Positions 1-5,599 of a DNA stretch of 6,170 bases are shown here, in pieces. This DNA comes from an uncultured Lachnospiraceae bacterium (GTDB taxonomy: Bacteria; Bacillota; Clostridia; Lachnospirales; Lachnospiraceae), in contig CACZOS010000130.1 in the NCBI GenBank assembly GCA_902782815.1, positions 1 to 6,170 of the forward strand, read 5' to 3'. The notes under the pieces are model-generated. The model saw nothing but the letters and a program-made list of their open reading frames with translations, had not been told where the DNA came from and did no database searches. Within the stretch, counting starts at the first letter, position 1. Every line of letters starts with the position of its first letter. The position numbers and the translations under genes were made by a program.

Positions 1-694
1 CATAAAGCAGCAGCGTCTTCCCGGTTCCGGCGCTGCCTTCGATTCCAAAGACTTTATCCCCGTTTTTCCCAATCTGATTCAGAATGCTTTCCTCTATCTC
101 CTGCTGCTGCTGGGTAAGAAAATACTGCCCCTTTAAAAACTGTTCCGGAGTGTTCAGGGGGGAGATCAGGAACTGTTTGGGCTCAAAAATCCTCTCAATC
201 CCCTCTCTGATAAAGCCATCAAACTCTCCCAGACAGGAGATGATCTCACGGATTCCGCATTTCCTGCATTGATCATCTTTTAATACATAGCATTCCCTGG
301 TGGAACTGATGAAAGTGAATGAACGGATATCCTCCGCAATATGGCTCAGATAATAGCGGTTCTGCCTGAGCTGTTTCAGGATATCCTTCTCCTCCACCGG
401 TTCGCTTTTCAGCTCAATGTTCAGCACATATCTTTCCGGATCGATCTTCAGAAGATCGAATTCCTTGCTGATCTGCCTGATGCTGAAGGAAAAGAAAAAG
501 CCTTCCATCAGCTCAATGGGGACATGATTGGCCAGCAGTTCATCCACCAGGCTCCTGATCGTCTCATATTCATGGGTCCTGACATTGATTTTGTGGTCTC
601 TCGCCGAGAGCATGTTCAGATATTCAGTTGCATAGGATGAAGGTATCCTGGTATAGGAAAATAAATTGATCGATCTCATGGAATAATTATACAT
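1..694 (-). CDS. PD-(D/E)XK-like nuclease / SF1 helicase-type ATPase, C-terminus missing (runs off left edge)
   Basis: This open frame has no stop and runs off base 1, so only the N-terminal part of about 230 residues is present. Seen in the sequence: the last visible residues form a Walker A P-loop (GSAGTGKT, bases about 11-34), preceded by an LTQQQQ stretch that resembles the Q motif of superfamily-1 helicases. Further upstream, an EFDLL segment followed 12 residues later by ELK (bases about 405-460) fits the D...ExK core of PD-(D/E)XK nucleases. A single CxxC (CRKC) lies between the two. The order nuclease, then SF1 P-loop, is known from DNA repair and phage-defence proteins and from DUF2075-type ATPases. 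The exact family is not identified, and the helicase motifs beyond Walker A lie outside the window. The start is uncertain: in-frame ATGs lie at 679, 694, 715, 757 and 769, and none has a good ribosome site. I chose 694 for a weak GAAG 6 nt upstream. Confidence 0.72.
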   Translation of the reverse strand, partial: MYNYSMRSINLFSYTRIPSSYATEYLNMLSARDHKINVRTHEYETIRSLVDELLANHVPIELMEGFFFSFSIRQISKEFDLLKIDPERYVLNIELKSEPVEEKDILKQLRQNRYYLSHIAEDIRSFTFISSTRECYVLKDDQCRKCGIREIISCLGEFDGFIREGIERIFEPKQFLISPLNTPEQFLKGQYFLTQQQQEIEESILNQIGKNGDKVFGIEGSAGTGKTLLLY

Positions 695-730
695 GATATA
701 CTTCGAAAAAGACATAGAGTATGCTATGCT
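686..730. promoter_or_regulatory. Divergent promoter region between the helicase-like gene and dhaL
   Basis: Candidate promoter elements point both ways. On the plus strand, TTCGAA (702-707), a 17-nt spacer and TATGCT (725-730) with a TG at 722-723 form an extended -10 type promoter for dhaL, with a weak -35. A second plus option is TTGATC (666-671), 16 nt, TATACA (688-693). On the minus strand a consensus TATAAT lies at 691-686 but has no recognisable -35; if used, it would start transcription almost at the ATG at 679. All of this is motif matching in AT-rich DNA. Confidence 0.3.
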
Positions 731-770
731 TAATCTGAAAAAAACCTGCGTTTCCATCAGGAAAAGCATA
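725..770 (+). repeat. Inverted repeat in the dhaL leader
   Basis: TATGCTT (725-731) is the exact reverse complement of AAGCATA (764-770). Inside it, CCTG (745-748) pairs with CAGG (758-761). The pair could fold as a nested stem in the leader RNA if transcription starts at the upstream candidate promoter near 700. It lies just before the dhaL ribosome site. The interior is A-rich and unpaired, so folding strength is modest and function is unproven. Confidence 0.3.
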
Positions 771-792
771 AGAAAGGATCGAAACAAGACAG

Positions 793-1452
793 ATGATTAC
801 CAGCTTATCCGTATCCCGGACAAAGGAAATGATGTGTGAAGTATGTGATGCGGTGATCCGGGAAAAACAACGGCTCACCCTTCTGGACAGTCCAATCGGC
901 GACGGGGACCACGGTATAGGAATGAGCCGGGGAATGACGAAGGCAAAAACCGAACTGGAGAAAACAGATTCATTTCTCTATATCGAAGATATCTTTTTTC
1001 GTATGGGAAGGACCATGATCGGAATCATGGGCGGTTCATCCGGTGTGGTCTTCGGGACCATGTTTATGGGGGCAGCTTCCGGAGAGGAAAAAAGCCCGGA
1101 ACTGACTGCGGAGAGCTTTGCCGTTATGATGCGTAAATCTCTGGAGAAGGTCAAGGAAAGAGGGCGGTCCAAACAGGGGGAAAAAACCATGGTGGATGCC
1201 CTGGAACCTGCCGTCCTTGCCATGGAAGCTTCCTCTTCAAAGGATCTGCCCCGGCTCATGGGTATCGCTGCTGATGCAGCGGAAAAAGGGGCAGAGGCAA
1301 CCCGGGACATGATCGCCAGACACGGTCATGCAAACACTCTGGGAGAACGGGCGCTTGGGCACCCTGATCCGGGGGCGGTAACCGTCACGATCATATTCCG
1401 GGCTATGGAAAATTATCTTCTTTGTATGGATTCTTCCCTGGAACTGCCTTAA
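793..1452 (+). CDS. dhaL: Dihydroxyacetone kinase ADP-binding subunit DhaL (orphan)
   Basis: At 219 residues this is a complete DhaL-domain protein (E. coli DhaL is about 210). In the family, DhaL binds ADP/ATP with magnesium and transfers phosphate to dihydroxyacetone held covalently on DhaK; in PTS-type systems ADP stays bound and is recharged by DhaM. Seen here: LLDSPIGDGDHG (residues 30-41) supplies the three metal-binding aspartates D32, D37 and D39. GGSSGVVFGTMF, GEKTMVDAL and the C-terminal LGERALGHPDPGAVT match the other nucleotide-pocket motifs of E. coli DhaL closely. No signal peptide or membrane segment is seen, so it should be cytosolic. The ATG at 793 has AAAGGA at 773-778, an unusually long 14 nt away. 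The ATGs at 829 and 832 sit too close to another AAAGGA and would trim a helix, so 793 is preferred. No dhaK, dhaM or glycerol gene is visible. The stop overlaps that of the convergent phosphatase gene. Its true substrate is uncertain without a DhaK partner. Confidence 0.9.
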   Translation: MITSLSVSRTKEMMCEVCDAVIREKQRLTLLDSPIGDGDHGIGMSRGMTKAKTELEKTDSFLYIEDIFFRMGRTMIGIMGGSSGVVFGTMFMGAASGEEKSPELTAESFAVMMRKSLEKVKERGRSKQGEKTMVDALEPAVLAMEASSSKDLPRLMGIAADAAEKGAEATRDMIARHGHANTLGERALGHPDPGAVTVTIIFRAMENYLLCMDSSLELP

Positions 1453-3125
1453 ATCCCTTTATACTCCAGACACAGCATGGTCAGATCGTCAAACTGTTCT
1501 TCATTTTCCACAAAATCGTCCACTGCACGCCGGACATTTTCAAGAAGTTCCATGGGAGAGGCCCCGGCATCCTCATTCAGGGCTGCGGTCATTCTCCCGA
1601 TACCAAACATTTCCTGGCCGGCATTTATGGCTTCAGGAACTCCGTCAGTATAGACAAAGAGTTTATCACCGGGTCTTAACAGGATCTCATATTCCTTATA
1701 TCTTGCCCGGTCCACAGCTCCGATAACCAGACCGTGTTTATCTTTATACATTTCAAAGGGTTCCTGCCCGGATTTGAGCATGGGGTATTCATGACCGGCA
1801 TTGGCCGCGGTAAGTCTGCCGGTGGAGATCTCCAGTATGCCGATCCAGACAGTGATAAACATATTCATGGGATTATTCGAGCATATTGCCTCATTGGTCT
1901 TATTTAGGATCTCCGCGGCAGATCTCCCCAGCATGGCACAGCTCTGCAGGATGACCTTGGATACCATCATAAAGAGTGATGCCGGAATCCCTTTTCCGCT
2001 CACATCTGCGATTACAAGACAAAGATGATCTTCATCGATCATAAAATAATCGTAGAAGTCTCCTCCCACCTCCCGGGCGGGATCCATGGAAGCGTAGACA
2101 TCAAATTCAGTCCTGTCAGGGAAGGGAGGGAACAAGTGAGGAAGCATACTTTTCTGGATCCGGTTGGCCATTCTCAATTCCGTGTTGATCCGTTCCTTCT
2201 CCGCCGTGATCCTTGTGATCCGTTCCTCATGCTGTGTCAGTTCGGACTCCATATCCGCCATGACCCTGGCCAGATTTTCTATCTCCAGGCCGGACTGATC
2301 ACCCAGATTATCAAAGTGGCTTCTTTCTACCCCCTCTTTTTTGTCCTCCACATAAGCAGCGGCGGCCCGGGCTATATTGTTAATGGGCTCCGCCACCATT
2401 TTGTTCATCTGCCGGGATACCAGCCAGGCGATCAGCACAGTGGCAGACAGAAGTGCCAGACTGATCTTAACGGCATAGTCGATCAGGTCTTTCATAACAT
2501 TTTCCAACGTCACGTCAACCAGAACAAACTCGCAGATTTCTCCTTTCTCATCCATGATGGGATATCCGGCGGTACACATCCATCCATACTTTTCCGTATC
2601 GCTGATATCATAGAGCATACCTTCTCCATCCCAGTCCAGAAATTTCCGGCATTCCCTTTCCGAAACCTTTTCCCATTCTCCGGGCATCAACCGTGTTTCC
2701 TCATCCCTGTCAGGATCAACGATATAGACAAGGGTATTGCTATCCCTGTCAAACATGCCAAGATAAACGTCATCAACCCCGATGATGAACCCCTGAAGCA
2801 TGTGGTATAAAACGTCGTATTCCCCACCTTTTTTCAAAACGGTATCGATGGAGGAAAAATGGTCGAGATAGTCTTCTGCTTCCCTCTCCTCCTGAGTCAG
2901 GGACCGATAGATATCCATGACCTGTTTGGACAGATTAACGGAATCAGCCGCTCTGGTGGCTGCAACCCGTGCCTGACTGGCAGTCTCAAATGAACGATGG
3001 ACATATTGTCTTATGATACCGGATCCATAGACAGACAAACCGATAAACAATGCGATGAGGGCGAATATAAAGCTGTTTACTATGGTAGTCTTTACGGTTC
3101 TTTCCGTTAATGACTTTTTTTTCAT
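1449..3125 (-). CDS. Membrane-anchored sensor protein phosphatase, PP2C/SpoIIE (RsbU-like)
   Basis: This 558-residue protein has a sensor-phosphatase layout. A short basic N-terminus precedes membrane segment 1 (about 14-36). An extracytoplasmic region (about 37-216) follows, of a size that suggests a Cache-like ligand-binding domain, then membrane segment 2 (about 218-238). Next come a HAMP-like linker (239-293) and a coiled-coil stretch (about 285-325) ending in the RIQKSMLP motif that typically precedes RsbU phosphatase domains. The PP2C/SpoIIE domain (335-556) shows EVGGDFYD (352-359), IADVSGKG (372-379), NAGHEYPM (442-449), YTDGVPEA (492-499) and FDDLT (545-549). The metal-binding aspartates are therefore present and it should be active. 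In the family such enzymes dephosphorylate a STAS anti-sigma-factor antagonist, but no STAS protein, HATPase kinase or sigma factor lies in the window. The ATG is two codons after the stop of the upstream GNAT gene and in the same frame. The nearest ribosome site, AAAGGAG (3141-3147), is 15 nt away inside that gene, so translation is probably coupled. Codons 2-4 contain an A8 run. Confidence 0.92.
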   Translation of the reverse strand: MKKKSLTERTVKTTIVNSFIFALIALFIGLSVYGSGIIRQYVHRSFETASQARVAATRAADSVNLSKQVMDIYRSLTQEEREAEDYLDHFSSIDTVLKKGGEYDVLYHMLQGFIIGVDDVYLGMFDRDSNTLVYIVDPDRDEETRLMPGEWEKVSERECRKFLDWDGEGMLYDISDTEKYGWMCTAGYPIMDEKGEICEFVLVDVTLENVMKDLIDYAVKISLALLSATVLIAWLVSRQMNKMVAEPINNIARAAAAYVEDKKEGVERSHFDNLGDQSGLEIENLARVMADMESELTQHEERITRITAEKERINTELRMANRIQKSMLPHLFPPFPDRTEFDVYASMDPAREVGGDFYDYFMIDEDHLCLVIADVSGKGIPASLFMMVSKVILQSCAMLGRSAAEILNKTNEAICSNNPMNMFITVWIGILEISTGRLTAANAGHEYPMLKSGQEPFEMYKDKHGLVIGAVDRARYKEYEILLRPGDKLFVYTDGVPEAINAGQEMFGIGRMTAALNEDAGASPMELLENVRRAVDDFVENEEQFDDLTMLCLEYKGI

Positions 3126-3128
3126 CTT

Positions 3129-3680
3129 TTATTCATACAGCTCCTTTCTCATCAGCACCAGTTCCTGCCATCCCGTCTCACGGGAACGAAAGCCTCTGGG
3201 ATTTCTGCCGTATTCGGTAAATCCTTCACTTTCATAGAGGGCAACAGCGGTTTTATTCTCCGCGGTCACATCCAGTTCAAGCTGGGCATATCCGGCGGTT
3301 TTCGCACACTCTATGCAGGCTCTGGTCATAGCACGTCCGATACCGAGGCCCCAGTAGTCCCTGTCTATACTGATGCCGAAGAGGGCCCGGTGCCTGATTT
3401 TTTCCTGGCCGCCCATTTTGTCAATTCCGGCAAGCCCCACGACCGTACCGTCTATCTCCGCGAGAATCTCGATCTCGTCTCCGCTTTCCGTCTTTTCTTT
3501 AAGGTACCTGGCTTCCTCAAGGGCAGTCATTTTATTTTCATCGGGATAAGTGAGCAGATAATCTGTCTGCTCATGGGTAAGGATAAACGTTTTCAGGGCA
3601 GCCTCACCGTCAGCTTCCACGCCGTTCCTTAAAATACATTCTCTTCCGTCCTTCAGAGTGATCACTTTCCGATATTTCAT
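3129..3680 (-). CDS. GNAT family N-acetyltransferase
   Basis: This 183-residue single-domain Gcn5-related acetyltransferase is expected to move acetyl from acetyl-CoA to an amine on an unknown substrate. The acetyl-CoA-binding motif A is clear: beta strand ALFGISID (99-106), then RDYWGLGIGRAMT (107-119), where the GLGIGR loop grips the pyrophosphate. The LELDVTAENKTAVALYESEGF segment (about 134-154) is the typical motif B, ending with the conserved asparagine and tyrosine. The N-terminus LKDGRECILRNGVEADGEA is a common opening of Firmicute GNATs. The start has AAGGAA (3691-3696) about 10 nt upstream. It lies 24 nt after the NudC-ARH gene and 3 nt before the phosphatase, both in the same direction, so it is read as the third gene of an operon. 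The substrate cannot be deduced from sequence; protein, tRNA, antibiotic and small-amine acetylation all remain possible. Confidence 0.9.
   Translation of the reverse strand: MKYRKVITLKDGRECILRNGVEADGEAALKTFILTHEQTDYLLTYPDENKMTALEEARYLKEKTESGDEIEILAEIDGTVVGLAGIDKMGGQEKIRHRALFGISIDRDYWGLGIGRAMTRACIECAKTAGYAQLELDVTAENKTAVALYESEGFTEYGRNPRGFRSRETGWQELVLMRKELYE
3551..3573. repeat. 8-bp perfect inverted repeat inside the GNAT gene
   Basis: TGAGCAGA (3551-3558) and TCTGCTCA (3566-3573) are exact reverse complements around a 7-nt loop. The repeat lies in the first quarter of the minus-strand GNAT coding region (residues about 36-43). No T-run follows on either strand, so it is not a terminator. It may be a chance product of the codons. 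Confidence 0.35.
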
Positions 3681-3704
3681 GATGATCCGCTTCCTTTTCA
3701 GAAC

Positions 3705-4691
3705 CTAAATATTCACAATACACATTTCTTCTATCCATTCCCTGCGTTTGATGACTGACAGCCAGGCATCCGGTATGGCATCGTATCCATAGTAGAGCCC
3801 TGCCAGCCCTCCTGCCACCGCACCGACGGTGTCAGTATCCTCGCCGAGATTCACCCCTTTAAGAAGTGCCTGTTCAAGGCTGTCCGTGGTGATCAGAGAC
3901 CAGACAGCCGCCTCGAGGGTATCCACCACATATCCGCTGCTCTTAATCCGATCAGACTGAAGCTGTCCGAAAGTGTCCAGGTCCCGGAGCCGGTCATAAT
4001 AATGCAGATTCTCTTTGTCCGCCAGAAATGATTCATAGAAGGCAAAACCTGCTTTCAATCCGGACCGGAGCCTGTCCTGCAGGGTTCCGCTGCTGCGCAG
4101 GATTTCACGGACCAAGAAAAAGTATAAACCACAGGCGATATTGGCCCGGATATGGGCATGGGTCAGTCCTCCCAGATCATGAAGTGCCACGATCGCGTCG
4201 GTCTCAGTGATCTTTCCTGTTTCCAGCATCTCACTGAGATAAATACATGCCGGAATGATCCTCATCAGACTGCCGTTCCCGTTATTCTTCTCGTCATCAC
4301 TCCCGCATTTTTTCACATTTCTTTTACTGTTATAACGTTCAATGGCCTTCCTGGTCCCCCATCCGATGTCAAAGGATCTGCCGTATGGGGTAAATTCCCC
4401 GTCATAGAGCCAGCTCATGAAGTTTTCCATGATGTCATTCAGATCGATCTCTCCCATACGCCGGATGCTTTCCAGGGTTGCCAGGGTGAGGCTGCTGTCA
4501 TCGGTCCATGATCCTTCAGGAAGCTTAAAGGTACCGTATCCCCGCATTCCCGTAACCGGATGCTCAGCCACTGCTTTTCGGGATTCAAACTGTACAGGAC
4601 AGCCCAGGGCATCCCCGACGACCACCCCCATTGTCCCATCCAGCCAGACATTTGATTTTTTTTCGTAAATTATCTGGTTTTTATCATTCAT
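3705..4691 (-). other. Possible internally initiated ADP-ribosylglycohydrolase (328 aa)
   Basis: The in-frame ATG at 4691-4689 (codon 295 of the fusion) begins MNDKNQ, just ahead of the NVWLDGTMGVVVGDALG opening that is the usual N-terminus of stand-alone ADP-ribosylglycohydrolases. The resulting 328-residue product has the normal length for the family. The ribosome site upstream is strong, at the long end of normal spacing. This is an inference about alternative translation, not a separate ORF; the full-length fusion remains the primary call. Confidence 0.45.
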
Positions 4692-5573
4692 CAAAGACAG
4701 ATCTCCTTTCCCGCTGTGTAACCCGTCCGGTGCCTGCATGAACTCATCCATGAAATTTCCGACATTCTCTTTGAACACCATCATCATCTCATTGGTCAGA
4801 CTCAGATTATTGGGCTGCAGCACAATATTCTCTCTCTTTACCCACTGGGCGTATTTCAGTTCATTTTCGTCCATATGGATCTCCGCGTCGCCGTCCGCTT
4901 CGCAGAAAAAGCCCATAAGGATATCCTGGGCCATTCCCCAGGGCTGTGATTTGTAGTAGCGGATATTTTTAACCTTCAGGCCGGCTTCCTCCATGACTTC
5001 ACGTTTCACCGTCTCCTCCACAGTCTCCCCGATCTCCGTAAAACCGGCGATCAGGGCATTGTGTGCGTAACCGCTGCGATATCTGGTCACCAGGAGGCTG
5101 TCATCCTTCATCACCCCGACAATGACTGCCGGATTGATGCGTGGATAGACCCGGTTCCCGCACTCGGGGCATCTCAGTGCCCGCTCTTTTTCATCGTGCA
5201 CCAGCCTGCTTCCGCACCGGCCGCAGAACCGGTTGTCCGCATACCACTCCCATAAATGATAGGCGGTAAAAACCGCGTACACTTCCTTACCGGAACAGTA
5301 GTCACGAACCTCCCTGATGGTCAGATATTCAAATCCTTCTTTCTCATATCCTCTTTTATCCGCCAGAAGAAAGTACCTCTCCCCGTCGATAGCAAAGAGG
5401 TAGACCGCTTCGGGTTTATCCGGCTCAGAGCAGGTGATAAATTTTATCTGCCCGTCTTTATGGCTGATGAGTACTCTTCCCTCCTCATCAAAGACGAGAA
5501 GGTGATCCTCTCTCCGGATCCGGCAATGAACATAACGGTTATCCAGACAGCTTGGGAAAATGTCCTGTATCAT
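3705..5573 (-). CDS. nudC: NudC-type NADH pyrophosphatase fused to ADP-ribosylglycohydrolase
   Basis: One uninterrupted 622-codon frame encodes two enzymes. Residues 1-270 are a full NudC-like protein. They comprise an N-terminal domain, a zinc ribbon (C117, C120, C135, C138), a perfect Nudix box from G177 to L199 (E183, R191, E192, E195, E196) and SQPW at 209-212. NudC enzymes split NAD(H) into NMN(H) and AMP and can remove NAD caps from RNA. After SQPW the usual PFPxS of E. coli NudC is GMAQD here, so specificity may be broader. Residues about 295-622 are an ADP-ribosylglycohydrolase (DraG/ARH family), which removes ADP-ribose from arginine or related targets. It has GDALG (320-324), the WTDDS metal motif (356-360), THAH (471-474) and GEDTDT (577-582), so both metal clusters are intact. 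Residues 271-294 are a poorly structured linker. The start has AGAGAGGA (5579-5586) 5 nt upstream. An internal ribosome site and ATG precede the second domain. No signal peptide; cytosolic. Confidence 0.9.
   Translation of the reverse strand: MIQDIFPSCLDNRYVHCRIRREDHLLVFDEEGRVLISHKDGQIKFITCSEPDKPEAVYLFAIDGERYFLLADKRGYEKEGFEYLTIREVRDYCSGKEVYAVFTAYHLWEWYADNRFCGRCGSRLVHDEKERALRCPECGNRVYPRINPAVIVGVMKDDSLLVTRYRSGYAHNALIAGFTEIGETVEETVKREVMEEAGLKVKNIRYYKSQPWGMAQDILMGFFCEADGDAEIHMDENELKYAQWVKRENIVLQPNNLSLTNEMMMVFKENVGNFMDEFMQAPDGLHSGKGDLSLMNDKNQIIYEKKSNVWLDGTMGVVVGDALGCPVQFESRKAVAEHPVTGMRGYGTFKLPEGSWTDDSSLTLATLESIRRMGEIDLNDIMENFMSWLYDGEFTPYGRSFDIGWGTRKAIERYNSKRNVKKCGSDDEKNNGNGSLMRIIPACIYLSEMLETGKITETDAIVALHDLGGLTHAHIRANIACGLYFFLVREILRSSGTLQDRLRSGLKAGFAFYESFLADKENLHYYDRLRDLDTFGQLQSDRIKSSGYVVDTLEAAVWSLITTDSLEQALLKGVNLGEDTDTVGAVAGGLAGLYYGYDAIPDAWLSVIKRREWIEEMCIVNI
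4703..4708 (-). promoter_or_regulatory. Internal Shine-Dalgarno AAGGAG before the ADP-ribosylglycohydrolase half
   Basis: On the minus strand AAGGAG is followed by 11 nt and then ATG (codon 295 of the fusion). The 11-nt string AAGGAGATCTG here is identical to the ribosome site of the first gene of the run (6121-6131). In the +1 frame a TGA (4693-4691) overlaps the ATG as TGATG, the layout expected of two coupled cistrons. Confidence 0.5.
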
Positions 5574-5599
5574 GTTTTTCCTCTCTTTTATTCAAATAT

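Noticed and set aside
105..113. CTG triplet run as a possible short tandem repeat
   Set aside because: It is only a few copies and encodes the glutamines next to the helicase Q-like motif. It is too short to call an unstable repeat.
341..640. 99-codon plus-strand frame in the left region
   Set aside because: The minus strand here encodes the nuclease-like and P-loop segments in one open frame. The plus frame shows no motif and is taken as its shadow.
978..1310. 110-codon minus-strand frame opposite dhaL
   Set aside because: dhaL is conserved across this whole stretch, and the antisense frame has a low-complexity Ser/Ala/Pro-rich translation.
2025..2810. 261-codon open frame on the plus strand opposite the phosphatase gene
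   Set aside because: It is fully antisense to a gene with clear PP2C and membrane features. It shows no recognisable domain and an odd composition rich in H, P and F, as expected for a shadow frame.
3115..3122. A8 run at codons 2-4 of the phosphatase as a phase-variation tract
   Set aside because: Lys-rich starts with A-runs are very common in Firmicutes, eight bases is short for slippage, and the gene is intact.
3681..3704. Possible internal promoter between NudC-ARH and the GNAT gene
   Set aside because: The 24-nt gap holds a ribosome site but no credible -35/-10 pair.
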